Position numbers and translations under genes: made by a program | Source: Acidithiobacillus ferridurans | GTDB lineage: Bacteria; Pseudomonadota; Gammaproteobacteria; Acidithiobacillales; Acidithiobacillaceae | Direction of reading: 5' to 3' | Length of the DNA stretch: 64,000 nt | Assembly (NCBI RefSeq): GCF_003966655.1 | Contig: NZ_AP018795.1 | Coordinates: 1,392,001 to 1,456,000 of the forward strand | The notes under the pieces: generated by a model | Database searches by the model: none | What the model was told of the DNA's origin: nothing | The model's input: the letters and a program-made list of their open reading frames with translations, nothing else | In this document: positions 25,205 to 38,231 of the stretch, in pieces | How positions within the stretch are numbered: the stretch's first letter is position 1 | How the letters are laid out: each line of letters begins with the position of its first letter

Positions 25205-26907
25205 CAGTCCTCCTCCGCGTCGCTGGTCACCCGCACCATTTCTGCCAGGGTGGTAATGCCCTCCCAAACCAGGCGCATGGCCTCTTCACGCAATAAAGTA
25301 AACTGTTGTTGCTGGTTGGCGGCATCAAGAAGCGCTGCGCGACTATTGCCGAGAATGGCGGCGCGGAGTAATGGATCCATGCGGATCAGCTCGAAAACCG
25401 GTTGCCGACCGCGATATCCGGTGAAGTTGCAGGTATTGCAGCCCTTGCCGCAAAAGAAGGTGACAAAGTCGGGAGGCACGCCGAGCCGGGCGGCAAAAAC
25501 CGCACGTTCTGCGGGGCTGACATCCTTGTCCTCGGTCTTGCAGGACGGGCAGATACGACGCACCAGGCGTTGCGCCATGACCCCGAGCACCGCCGACCCG
25601 ATCAGAAAGGGTTCCACCTCGAGTTCCTGTAGTCGTGGAAAGGCGCCCACGGCGTCATTGGTATGGAGTGTAGCCAGTACCAGATGGCCGGTCAGGGCGG
25701 CGCGCGCGGCGATTTCTGCGGTTTCGTGGTCTCGGATCTCGCCCACCATGATGACATCCGGGTCCTGGCGCAGGATAGTGCGCAGCACCCGCGCAAAATC
25801 AAGCCCGATACGGGGATGCACCTGTACCTGGCTGATGCCCTGAAGACGATATTCCACGGGATCTTCCACGGTGAAAATCTTGCGCTCTACGGTATTGATC
25901 TCATTCAGTGCCGCGTATAGCGTCGTCGACTTACCCGATCCGGTGGGTCCGGTTACCAAAAACAACCCATGGGGACGGTGCATGATGTTCTGCAGGCTGA
26001 CCTCGACGTTGCCGGGCATCCCGAGCTCATTAAAATGCAGCAGTGCCGTTTGCTGATCCAGCAGGCGCAAAACCACACTTTCCCCGTCCTGGACGGGCAT
26101 GGTGGCCATGCGTACGTCATAGGCCTTGCCTTCCAGCGCGAGATGCATGCGTCCATCCTGAGGAAGGCGACGTTCAGCGATATCCAGATTCGTCATAACC
26201 TTGAGTTTGGAAACAATCAACGGCGTCAAGCGGCTGTCCAGACGCAGGTGCTCACGCAGGACCCCGTCCACGCGCAGGCGCACCCGCAAGCCTGATTCTT
26301 CCGGCTCAAAATGGATATCAGAGGCTTGCAGACGGGCGGCATCCGTAAAGACGGCATTGAGCAGGCGTACCACGGGCGCATCTTCGGCGCTGCTTTCCAG
26401 CAAGGGCGGTGGGGCTGAAGTATTTACCGTGTCACCCAGCGCGTCCCGCAGTTCAGCGCTTTTGCTGACCGCGCCGTACAACTGAGGTAGAACGCGCAGC
26501 AACTCCGTTTCGGAAATCAGCGCCAGCTTCACGGGTTTGCCCATGGCACGGGAAATGGCGTCCAAAGCCGGTAAATCGGTGGGGTCGGCCATACCCACCA
26601 CGTAGCGCTCACCCTGGTCCCGCAGTGGTATGGCCCGATAGCGCCGCGCCAAAGATTCGGGAAGTCGCGACACCAACTGCGGATCCAATGCCTGCCGGGA
26701 TAAATCGATGCGCTCCAGATGCAGTTGTCTGGCGAGAAAGTTCAACAGGTCTTCTTCGGTCACCAAGTGTTGGGCGATGAGTTCCTGCCCGAGCTTGCGT
26801 CCGCTTCCCCGCTGCTGGGTGAGCGCCATATCCAGTTGCGCGGCGGTGATGATGCCGTTCTGAACCAGAAGATCACCCAAACGAATTTTTTGTAAACGAG
26901 ATGCCAT
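25204..26907 (-). CDS. mshE: MshE pilus extension ATPase with c-di-GMP-binding N-domain
   Basis: 567 aa from the ATG at 26907, preceded by TTTGGAGGACC about 9 bp upstream. The N-terminus carries two tandem MshEN motifs, RLGDLLVQNGIITAAQLDMAL and KLGQELIAQHLVTEEDLLNFL (each shown in short form: RLGDLL..G..L, KLGQEL..L), which in this family bind c-di-GMP. The GspE core has Walker A GPTGSGKST (about 325), Asp box VEDPVEY, Walker B GEIRDHETAEIA and a Cys4 zinc site (CPSC...CGKGCNTC). It powers pilus extension. The nearby GGDEF-EAL gene is a plausible c-di-GMP source. Confidence 0.93.
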   Translation of the reverse strand: MASRLQKIRLGDLLVQNGIITAAQLDMALTQQRGSGRKLGQELIAQHLVTEEDLLNFLARQLHLERIDLSRQALDPQLVSRLPESLARRYRAIPLRDQGERYVVGMADPTDLPALDAISRAMGKPVKLALISETELLRVLPQLYGAVSKSAELRDALGDTVNTSAPPPLLESSAEDAPVVRLLNAVFTDAARLQASDIHFEPEESGLRVRLRVDGVLREHLRLDSRLTPLIVSKLKVMTNLDIAERRLPQDGRMHLALEGKAYDVRMATMPVQDGESVVLRLLDQQTALLHFNELGMPGNVEVSLQNIMHRPHGLFLVTGPTGSGKSTTLYAALNEINTVERKIFTVEDPVEYRLQGISQVQVHPRIGLDFARVLRTILRQDPDVIMVGEIRDHETAEIAARAALTGHLVLATLHTNDAVGAFPRLQELEVEPFLIGSAVLGVMAQRLVRRICPSCKTEDKDVSPAERAVFAARLGVPPDFVTFFCGKGCNTCNFTGYRGRQPVFELIRMDPLLRAAILGNSRAALLDAANQQQQFTLLREEAMRLVWEGITTLAEMVRVTSDAEED

Positions 26908-27017
26908 AGTCGGATGGTCCTCCAAACACTATATTTGGCCAACATGATGGATCGGCCTTCGTCAAAACGGACGTCGTCGTTGCCATTTGCGCAACACCCG
27001 TGTCCGTCGGACGCATT

Positions 27018-30000
27018 CTATGAACCTTCGTTTCCCCCGCTCATGACATGATCCAGCCACTGGCTGGAAATCCTTTCCAGCAGGCGATTCTGACTCTGGC
27101 GGGCGGTGAGGTTGTCCAGATCCACCCAGGCCAGGGGCTGATCCTGCTGGGCGCAGGAAAATACCGCCTTGGTGCGCTGTCCCGTTTCCGGATCGATCTG
27201 CCATTGCAGACACTGGGCGCAGACGCCTTTGAGCATGCACTGCATGGGACTGCCCACCGTCGCCGTAGCCTCCAGATCGGCCCGGAAATAGGGCTGTAGC
27301 TCCCCCTGGAGGGCCTGCTGAAAGGCCTTGAGCAGGCCGGTGGAGCCCATGACCATCAGGCGATCCACGCTGTTCAGGGCGATCTCCGTCGCATAGGCCT
27401 TTTGCCCCGGCAACTCCCCGGCCCCATAGGCGCGCAGCAAGGCCACCATGTCACTGGCCTCGACACTGAGGTCCTGCTGGCGGTGGGCTTCGATCAACGG
27501 GCCGCTGCCCGTACACCAGATGATCTGATCTGCGGCTTCTTCCAGCTCCGCCTGGTTATCCAGTTCGCTGGCTTTGCCCAACGCCGCCACATAGAGCACG
27601 CGGTTGCCCGCCGCCCGCAAGGCCGGGCCGATATCCAGCATCACCGCCGCACCCCAGCGTCCGGCGACCACCAGAATCGTTTTACCCGTGGGGATGTCGG
27701 TGGGTGCGCCGGTCGGTCCCATGAGAATCAGGGGATCACCCGGCTGTAAACGTCCCACCAGACGCGGTCCGGTGCCCCACTGCAGGATCAGGAGGCGCAC
27801 CGCGTCGCCTTCCACCCCCGCGCCGCTGACCGTCAGCACCGGTATCTGTAAGCGGGTGCCGTCCACGATCGGGCTGTGACTCTCATAGGTCTGCAAGCGG
27901 AAAAACTGTCCCGGCCGGAAATTGCGAGCCGCCAGCGGGGCTTCCACCCACATCTCGGTGACGGCGGGGTTGCTGCGATCCATGCGCAGTACCCGCATGC
28001 TCAACAGATGCTGCAACCGTTGCTGAAAGCCTTGCACATCCGGATCGACGGTGGTATCCAGTGTCCCCAGGCTCTGCATGACCTGAGGGTAGGTCGCCTT
28101 GGCCGAGGCGATGGCCTTGACCACGCTGCCATGAAACACCGGATGGGTGTCCCCGATAAAGCTGATCCGATGTCCTTGCGCATCACCGTAGGAAGTAAAG
28201 GGACCGGCCTCGGGGGCCTTGCAGTGCTCGGCCACCTGCACCGCTTGCAACGGCCCGTTGTCGTGGGCCACATGGGTCAGGAAGTGATCCCCATCCAGTT
28301 GGAAAGTCCCCGGATATTCCCTTTCATAGATGGTGTTGGGGACGGTGCCGGCGGCAATGAAGACGGCTCGCGCGGGAAGCCGCACCTCCTGATCGCTGGC
28401 CAGCCAGCGCCCTTCCACCTCGCGCATCCGGCGGAAGACCATGTGCGCGATATGTCCATAGCTATCCAGTTCTGCCCGGAGAGGATCGAGACCCTCACCA
28501 TAATAGATCCCTTCTTCCATGGCCTTGATAAGTTCTTCATGGTTGCGGGTATAGGCGGGTGCCTGCTGCATCCCCTTCCGGTATGCCAGGGTGACGCCGC
28601 CCCAGGACTGGATCAGCGGCACGAAATTGGGCGATTCGTTCTCTGCTGCGGCGCGCTCGCGCTCGGCACGCACGGCGCGCCCGTGGGTCAGGAACTCGTC
28701 GAGAATCCCGGCATCCTCGGCGGAGAGTCCGGCGCGAAGTTTTTCTTCTCCGGAATGCGTCACCATCGCTTCGTAGCGCGCCAGCACCTTCTCTACCTGC
28801 CGCACATAATAGGCCTGTACCTCGGTGGCGGTATCCACCGCCGTGAGGCCACCGCCAATCACCACCGCCGGCAGGCGCACCTGCAGATTGGCGAGACTGG
28901 ACCGCTTGCCCGCTCCGGTGAGCTGCAGGGCCATGAGGAAGTCGCTGGCCTGCCGCATACCCCGCGCCAGACTCTCGCCCATGGGCACCACCCGCGGCAG
29001 CCCCGCGCCGGTAGCGATGCAGACATGATCAAAACCCAGTTCCCAGGCGTTTTCGAGGGTGATGGTACCGCCCAGCCGCACGCCGCCGAAAATCTGGAAA
29101 TTCGAGCGCCGTGCCAGGGTCAGGTAGATCAGCTTGAGAAAATTCTTGTCCCAGCGCACGGTAATGCCATATTCGGCCACGCCGCCAAACCCGAGCAGAA
29201 TGCGTTCGTCGAGGTCCTCCTGGAGACGGCTCCAGTCGCGGATGGGCTGCTCCAACCACTGCCGGGGCAGGGGTTCGACTTTCAGACCATCGATACCGAC
29301 CACCGCACAGCCTTCCTGCAGGAGATGATGGGCCATGGTGAAGCCTGCCGGGCCCATGCCCGCCACCAGTACCTTGCGCCCGTTGTAGGGCTGCGCCAGA
29401 TATTGCACGGCGCGCAATGGGTTCCAGCGGGTCAGCAGATCGTAGAGCTCCACTCCCCAGGGAAGATTCAGCACATCCGTGAGGATCCGCGTTTCAATCT
29501 GCGGGATGTTCACCGGATCCTGCTTCTGGTAGACGCAGGCCTTCATACAGTCATTGCAGATGCGGTGTCCCGTGGCGGGAACCATGGGATTGTCCACCAT
29601 CGCCATGGCCAGGGCGGCGATATGGAATCCGTCCCGCTTCAGCACCTGCATCTCGGAGATTTTTTCTTCCAGGGGACAGCCCGTCAGGGTGACGCCCAAG
29701 GGGTCCACCTTGAGACCTAGTTCGGGCACGCCCTTTTTCTCCGGAAAGCCCTTGGAACAAAAATCACCTTCGTGATCATGGCAGTATAAACAATAATGGA
29801 CTTCATTTTGGACGCTGCGGGCGTCCATGCGCAGGTCGGTCAGATGAAAGCTGTCGCGGCGCCGCAGGGTGCCGTCCGGGGCCACGAAGGGCGCACCGGG
29901 AAGATCCTCCCGGCGTTTCAAGGGTACCAGTGCCTCGTGGTCCACTCGTTGGGGCAGGCGGAAACTGGACCAGCCCCGCACCGCCAGGGCGGCCTGCGGA

Positions 30001-30515
30001 TCACTCAGGATGCGGGCACACCACCGGGTCAGACGGTCGATGGCCGCGGCATGAGCCGCTTCATCCCCGAGCCATGCTTCACCCAGGCGGGCGATGGCCC
30101 ATTCGCGATCTTCCAGCGGCCAGCCGCGCTGCTGGATTTCGCTGTCCAGCCACTGATCCAGATCGGCAAAGGATTCCGGGAATTCACCCCGGTAACGGCG
30201 CGCGCGGCGCAACACGAAATGCTTTTTGAACTCCATGACGACATCATGGCTGCGGGTCCGGGCCTGCAACACCGCCACTTCCGGCTCCAGGTGGAAGAGT
30301 TGCGCGACAAATAATTCCAGGTGCGGCGCAAGCCGCAGCAAAAACTCGCTCTGGGCTTTATCCGCAGGCTGCGCTCCGGCGGCACGATATACCCGCAGGC
30401 CTTCCACCAGGGTCTGGTCTTTTTCCGCCAGGACACGAAGAAATTTCCCATCCAGCCGCGCGAGCCCTTCAGAAGTAAAAAGTTCTTTATATTCGAAGTT
30501 TAGTAAATTAAGCAC
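27018..30515 (-). CDS. Fused GltD-like/PyrK-like FAD, Fe-S oxidoreductase (about 1165 aa)
   Basis: 1165 aa from a GTG at 30515 with GGGAG six bases upstream; an ATG at 30533 (1171 aa) has no good ribosome-binding site. Residues 1-240 are helical and unassigned. Cysteines at about 248-258 (YCLYCHDHEGDFC), then GCPLEEKISEM and CNDCMKAC at about 326-333, match the Fe-S binding start of glutamate-synthase beta subunits. A dinucleotide site (KVLVAGMGPAGF, ~387) and a second Rossmann site (VVIGGGLTAVDTA, ~557) complete a GltD-like oxidoreductase. From about 860 an FNR/PyrK domain follows (FRPGQFF) ending in a PyrK-like CxxxxCxxC cluster (~1112). Likely an NAD(P)H-linked electron splitter or carrier; substrate unknown. 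Confidence 0.85.
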   Translation of the reverse strand: MLNLLNFEYKELFTSEGLARLDGKFLRVLAEKDQTLVEGLRVYRAAGAQPADKAQSEFLLRLAPHLELFVAQLFHLEPEVAVLQARTRSHDVVMEFKKHFVLRRARRYRGEFPESFADLDQWLDSEIQQRGWPLEDREWAIARLGEAWLGDEAAHAAAIDRLTRWCARILSDPQAALAVRGWSSFRLPQRVDHEALVPLKRREDLPGAPFVAPDGTLRRRDSFHLTDLRMDARSVQNEVHYCLYCHDHEGDFCSKGFPEKKGVPELGLKVDPLGVTLTGCPLEEKISEMQVLKRDGFHIAALAMAMVDNPMVPATGHRICNDCMKACVYQKQDPVNIPQIETRILTDVLNLPWGVELYDLLTRWNPLRAVQYLAQPYNGRKVLVAGMGPAGFTMAHHLLQEGCAVVGIDGLKVEPLPRQWLEQPIRDWSRLQEDLDERILLGFGGVAEYGITVRWDKNFLKLIYLTLARRSNFQIFGGVRLGGTITLENAWELGFDHVCIATGAGLPRVVPMGESLARGMRQASDFLMALQLTGAGKRSSLANLQVRLPAVVIGGGLTAVDTATEVQAYYVRQVEKVLARYEAMVTHSGEEKLRAGLSAEDAGILDEFLTHGRAVRAERERAAAENESPNFVPLIQSWGGVTLAYRKGMQQAPAYTRNHEELIKAMEEGIYYGEGLDPLRAELDSYGHIAHMVFRRMREVEGRWLASDQEVRLPARAVFIAAGTVPNTIYEREYPGTFQLDGDHFLTHVAHDNGPLQAVQVAEHCKAPEAGPFTSYGDAQGHRISFIGDTHPVFHGSVVKAIASAKATYPQVMQSLGTLDTTVDPDVQGFQQRLQHLLSMRVLRMDRSNPAVTEMWVEAPLAARNFRPGQFFRLQTYESHSPIVDGTRLQIPVLTVSGAGVEGDAVRLLILQWGTGPRLVGRLQPGDPLILMGPTGAPTDIPTGKTILVVAGRWGAAVMLDIGPALRAAGNRVLYVAALGKASELDNQAELEEAADQIIWCTGSGPLIEAHRQQDLSVEASDMVALLRAYGAGELPGQKAYATEIALNSVDRLMVMGSTGLLKAFQQALQGELQPYFRADLEATATVGSPMQCMLKGVCAQCLQWQIDPETGQRTKAVFSCAQQDQPLAWVDLDNLTARQSQNRLLERISSQWLDHVMSGGNEGS

Positions 30516-30659
30516 TATAATCTCCCGAGTCATACCAGCGACTGCGCTGCGACAGTATTCATGAAACGGTCATATTCTGCTGGCAATATGGGATTCTGTC
30601 ATCTTTTCAGGATGGCCGCATGGAAATATCATCCGCTGGCCCATATCCCTGCGCTTTGG

Positions 30660-33371
30660 TCAGGAGGCCGCCACGTTATCCCGCATGGCCCTCACCGCCC
30701 GCCCCAGATCCTCCTGAAATCGGTGGCTATACTCATGCAGTTGCCCGAGTAGCCGATGCAGTTCCTCGCGCGTTCCGCTTTGCCGTACCCGAAGGATTTC
30801 CTGCCCCAGGGCATGCACCGCTTCGTGCTCGGCCAGCAAGGCCTCTACTCCGGGCAGTTCCGGCGCGTGGGCGTGCAGCCAGGCGGTGATCGGACAGGCA
30901 GCCAGATCCGTATGCTCGTAACCCCCATGATTCATCGCGGACTCTTCTGCCATATGCACCCATCCCAGATGATGGTACAGAGCCAGCAGCGGCGTGTCCG
31001 CATCCCCCGTACCGAGGACAAACGTGTGCACAAAATTAGCAACGGCCTCCGCTTCCAGCGGCCTGGCGATGGCGTATCCCTGGAGATAGTCGACCTCCAT
31101 CTCGCGCAGCAGGGCGATGTGTTCTTCGGTTTCCACCCCTTCCACCGTGATGATGACATTCATGCCCATCCCCAGGTTGATGAGACTCTCGACAAAGATC
31201 AGGTCCTGGGGCTTGTTCAACAGCTCGCGGACGAAACCCTGATCGATTTTGATCTCGTCAATGGGCAGGTTTTTGAGCCGAAGGAGCGAGGCATACGCGC
31301 TCCCCACGTCATCCAGCGCAATCTTCACGCCCGCACTGCGCAGGCGTTGCAGATGTCCCAGTGCGACCTCCTGTTCGAGGATTTCCCCGATCTCCAGCAC
31401 CTCCAGTACCAGGGATTCCGGGAATATATACGGCTGGGCGGCCAGGATGTCGAAGACCGTATCGGCAAATCCGGTACTGTCGAGCTCTTCCGGGGTGACG
31501 TTGACGCTGAGAAAGATGTCCAGTCCGATTCTCCGCCATTGCGCGAGTTGCCGCAGTCCCGTCTGCAATACGAAATGCCCCAGCGCCTGACGCTCCCGCA
31601 CACCCAGGGACGGGAGGAATTGATCGGGGGAAACCTCCCGGTCATTCCGGCGCCAGCGGGCCAGGGCCTCGAGGCCCGCCACGCGGCCTGTCGTCAGGGC
31701 CACCAGAGGCTGGTAACGTAGCGTCACCTCTCCGGCGACCAAAGCCTGCAGAAAATCCTGGCGCAACATTTCATCGCCCATGGTGATGGTGCCGAGATCC
31801 TGGTGATAGAGCTGCACCCACCCTTCGCGCCCCCGCTCAGGGCGCGCCTTGGCTGCATACATGGCCTGATCGGCGTGCCGCAGGAGGAGATCGGCGTCCG
31901 CCGCCCCGTCAAAAGGATAGATAGTCAGTCCCAGACTCGCCTGGAGGCTGATCTCTTTCCCCTGGATCAGGAAAGGTTGCGCCATCGCAGTCTGCAGACG
32001 GGCCAGGACCTGATCCAGTTGATCCACACCGCGCAGGCCTTCCAGTAATAGCACAAACTCATCGCCGCCCAGGCGCGCCACGGTATCCGTCCGCCGCACC
32101 GCACCTTGCAGGCGGCGGGCCATTTCTTTCAGCAGGTCATCTCCGGCGGCATGGCCATTCCGGTCGTTGACCAGCTTGAAGGCATCCAGGTCGAGAAAAC
32201 CCACCGCCAAGAGCTGCTCCTGGCGGTCGGCACGGGCTAAAGCCTGGTCAAATACCAGCCGCAGGGCTTCGCGATTGGGCAGACCGGTCAGAATATCGTG
32301 GGTAGCCTGGGTGGCCAGGGTTTGCGCGAACGCCTCACGTTGCTCGCTCCATCGGCGATCCAGGAAAACGATTTGTCTATAAGCGGCCAGGCCTGACCCC
32401 AACATGATGATCAGAAAGAGCAGTGGAAATTCGACCTGCCGCCGCCACCAGGCGGCCAGCCACCAACTCCTGGGGATAGAAATGAAAGCAGTCAAAGGAT
32501 AATGATTTAGACGTGTAAAGGCCCCAACCCGATAGGTCTGTCCCACCGTAACGAAGCCTGCATAATGTCCCTGCCGTGCCTGGGGGTTACTCTCCAGGGC
32601 GTGCCGCAGAGCTCCCGTGGGAGGCAGGTGGGATAGCATCCCGGCGAGATTACCCAAGGTTAGGGGCCAGCGCCCCTCGATATAAAAGTCATTCCGTATC
32701 AGGCCGACGGCGGTCCCGGGTCGCAGAGGCGACAGGCGCAGGAAGTCTTCGATGTCGCGAAAGCGCAATGGGGTAGCCACGACAAACAAGGGTTTTCCAG
32801 CCGGGGAAAATACCGTATGACTCAGACGAATGAACCAGTGACCTCGCAATGGCCCCTGGAGCGGGTGGTAGATCCGCATGCCATGTGTCTGTAAGGCTTT
32901 CTGAAAACCAGGCCAGATGGCCGGATCGTTACGAAAGTCCGGTAGCGGTTCCCCCGCCGGTACGGCTGTGGAGGCGATGACTTGTCCACTCAGCGCTATA
33001 AGATTCGCGCTGGCGACCCCCGAAGTGGCCTTCTGGTAATCCAGCAGGAGTGTCCGGGCGCGGCGGGGGTGATGCAGCGCATCCGCCCGCTGTAATTGCA
33101 TCCCCAAAAACCGGAGCCCCGAAGCATGACCGTCCAGCAGCCGCTGTGTGGTTTGCGCGACCATGTCGGATTCCATCATCAACTGACTCAGGCTGTCCCG
33201 TTGATAACTATGCCAGGAAAACCAGGCGTACGTGCTGGAAAAGGCCAATATCCCCAGAAGCGCCCCCAAAAAAACCAGACGCATGGCCCACCGATGGGGA
33301 GGGACGGTGATGGGACGGGTGAGAAATGCAGGAATTTTTAGGGTGACTTTCAAAATCGATTGTCCCTGCAA
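30660..33371 (-). CDS. Membrane GGDEF-EAL protein with C-terminal CZB-like zinc domain
   Basis: 903 aa if translated from the TTG at 33371; no strong ribosome-binding site marks the start, and ATG 33287 is an alternative. One transmembrane helix (about 30-52), a ~250-residue sensory region, then a second helix (313-332). The GGDEF domain has LGGDEF at 434-439. The EAL domain keeps E568 (EALAR), N624, E672-like, D687-D688, K708, E744 and the QGY, but the loop reads DDVGSAYASL instead of DDFGTGYSSL. The end (800-855) has H801, C826, W831, H849 and H853, the 3His/1Cys pattern of CZB zinc-binding domains. Either c-di-GMP synthesis, degradation or both. Confidence 0.9.
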   Translation of the reverse strand: MQGQSILKVTLKIPAFLTRPITVPPHRWAMRLVFLGALLGILAFSSTYAWFSWHSYQRDSLSQLMMESDMVAQTTQRLLDGHASGLRFLGMQLQRADALHHPRRARTLLLDYQKATSGVASANLIALSGQVIASTAVPAGEPLPDFRNDPAIWPGFQKALQTHGMRIYHPLQGPLRGHWFIRLSHTVFSPAGKPLFVVATPLRFRDIEDFLRLSPLRPGTAVGLIRNDFYIEGRWPLTLGNLAGMLSHLPPTGALRHALESNPQARQGHYAGFVTVGQTYRVGAFTRLNHYPLTAFISIPRSWWLAAWWRRQVEFPLLFLIIMLGSGLAAYRQIVFLDRRWSEQREAFAQTLATQATHDILTGLPNREALRLVFDQALARADRQEQLLAVGFLDLDAFKLVNDRNGHAAGDDLLKEMARRLQGAVRRTDTVARLGGDEFVLLLEGLRGVDQLDQVLARLQTAMAQPFLIQGKEISLQASLGLTIYPFDGAADADLLLRHADQAMYAAKARPERGREGWVQLYHQDLGTITMGDEMLRQDFLQALVAGEVTLRYQPLVALTTGRVAGLEALARWRRNDREVSPDQFLPSLGVRERQALGHFVLQTGLRQLAQWRRIGLDIFLSVNVTPEELDSTGFADTVFDILAAQPYIFPESLVLEVLEIGEILEQEVALGHLQRLRSAGVKIALDDVGSAYASLLRLKNLPIDEIKIDQGFVRELLNKPQDLIFVESLINLGMGMNVIITVEGVETEEHIALLREMEVDYLQGYAIARPLEAEAVANFVHTFVLGTGDADTPLLALYHHLGWVHMAEESAMNHGGYEHTDLAACPITAWLHAHAPELPGVEALLAEHEAVHALGQEILRVRQSGTREELHRLLGQLHEYSHRFQEDLGRAVRAMRDNVAAS

Positions 33372-33388
33372 TTCAGCCCATCATCTCA

Positions 33389-36849
<3,461 letters not shown>

Positions 36850-36850
36850 C

Positions 36851-37948
36851 TCAAAGACGGACGGGCATGATGATATACAGGGGATTATTGCCGTCTACCG
36901 GGGTAAAAACGGCGCTGCTGTCGCTGTCCTTGACCCGCATCCGCAAACTTTCCTGGGGGAATATCTGGGTCGTATCCGTCAGATAGCGGCTGTTGAAAGC
37001 GATGTCCAGGGCGTCGCCCTGATACTCGACGGGAATCTGGATTTCGCCTTCCTCCTGCTCCTCATTGCGGCTGCGCAGGGTCATCTGGTCGTTTTCCAGA
37101 TGTAGATGGGTGGTCGGATTACGGTCGCTGACCAGGACGTCGCTCTGCTGCAAGGCACTTTTGAAGGCCTGGCGGTCCAGTATGGCGAAGCGGGGGTGTC
37201 CCTGGGGGATGACCCGGCGGTAATCGGGATATTTGGCGTCGATGAGCTTGCAGGCGAACTGTTGTGTACCATCATTGAGCAGAAAGCTGGCATCCGACAT
37301 TTCCAGGACGATGTCGCCGTCATCGAGAATCCGCAGCAGTTCGAGGACGGCTTTGCGCGGCAGAATGGCCTGGTAGCTTCCGCTTTCCAGGCTGCTGGCA
37401 AAAGGCAGGGTCATCATGGCCAGACGATGGCCATCGGTGGCTACGAGACGCAGTTCCTGACCTTCCACCTCGACGAGGACGCCGTTCAGAAAAAGCCTTG
37501 CGTCGTTCTGTGCCATGGTGTTGGCGACGACGGCGAGCGCTTCGCGAAAGGTTTTGGCATTGCCGTTGCCCTTACAGAGACTGCTGTGGGTACTGAGGTA
37601 CGGAAATTGATCGGATGGCAATATGTGCAGGGTAAAGCGGCTCTTGGCGGCCTTCAAGAGCAGCTTTTCGCCGTCTTTATGAAATTCTATGGGGGTGTGT
37701 TCGGGTAATGCCCGGCAGATGTCATAGAGTTTGCGAGCGGGGACGGCGCAGGTGCCCGGCGCCTCTACCGGGTGATCCAGGTCGGCAGAAAGCTGGACTT
37801 CGAGATCGGTAGCGACGAAGCGGCAGTGTTGGCCTGCGGCTTCGATAAGGACATGGGCCAGGATCGGTTGTACCGGGCGTCGGTCGGCAATATTGGCCAT
37901 GTTGGCCAGGATGGGGAGAAGATCTTCGCGATCTATGGTGATTTTCAT
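36851..37948 (-). CDS. dnaN: DNA polymerase III beta subunit (sliding clamp)
   Basis: 365 aa. The three repeated clamp domains are present: MKITIDREDLLPILANMANI at the start, FLNGVLVEVEGQELRLVATDGHRLA in the middle and a C-terminal DGNNPLYIIMPVRL (the MPVRL/MPMRL end that binds partners). It forms the ring clamp on DNA. The 283-bp gap to dnaA (37949-38231) contains DnaA boxes and an AT-rich tract. Confidence 0.97.
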   Translation of the reverse strand: MKITIDREDLLPILANMANIADRRPVQPILAHVLIEAAGQHCRFVATDLEVQLSADLDHPVEAPGTCAVPARKLYDICRALPEHTPIEFHKDGEKLLLKAAKSRFTLHILPSDQFPYLSTHSSLCKGNGNAKTFREALAVVANTMAQNDARLFLNGVLVEVEGQELRLVATDGHRLAMMTLPFASSLESGSYQAILPRKAVLELLRILDDGDIVLEMSDASFLLNDGTQQFACKLIDAKYPDYRRVIPQGHPRFAILDRQAFKSALQQSDVLVSDRNPTTHLHLENDQMTLRSRNEEQEEGEIQIPVEYQGDALDIAFNSRYLTDTTQIFPQESLRMRVKDSDSSAVFTPVDGNNPLYIIMPVRL

Positions 37949-38231
37949 CGGGGGGTGCTCCTACAATGCCAGGGCTGAGAAGGGATCGATGGCGTCTTTT
38001 TATAAAAATAATTTATATTTTTTCTTTTAACTACTAATACTATTAATGGGCACATGGCCTGTGGAAAGGTGTGGTAACGCATCGTCCGGTATGAAGTTTC
38101 CGGTTTTGGCTGGCGGTCGACAAGCTGTGGGTAAGTGGGTATATCCAGGGATAAAAAATTGTGCCATTTTTCATACAGGGATAGCACAGGTGTTATGCAG
38201 CGGCTTATCCACAGCTTATGCGGGTATCGGA
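37949..38231. other. dnaA-dnaN intergenic region with DnaA boxes and AT-rich tract (origin candidate)
   Basis: Contains one perfect DnaA box TTATCCACA (38205-38213), one 8/9 box TGTGGGTAA on the other strand (38126-38134) and a weak TGTGGAAAG (38060-38068). A 52-base AT-rich tract (37997-38048) could serve as unwinding element. This layout resembles the dnaA-dnaN part of a bipartite origin, but it also could just be autoregulation of dnaN by DnaA. Confidence 0.55.
38205..38213 (+). promoter_or_regulatory. DnaA box (perfect TTATCCACA)
   Basis: Matches the E. coli consensus TTATNCACA exactly. Sits 18 bp from the dnaA stop codon, within the intergenic region before dnaN. Confidence 0.75.

Noticed and set aside
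27876-29720. 614-codon open frame on plus, antisense to the fused oxidoreductase
   Set aside because: Lacks recognisable domains and mirrors the high-GC codon pattern of the real minus-strand gene.
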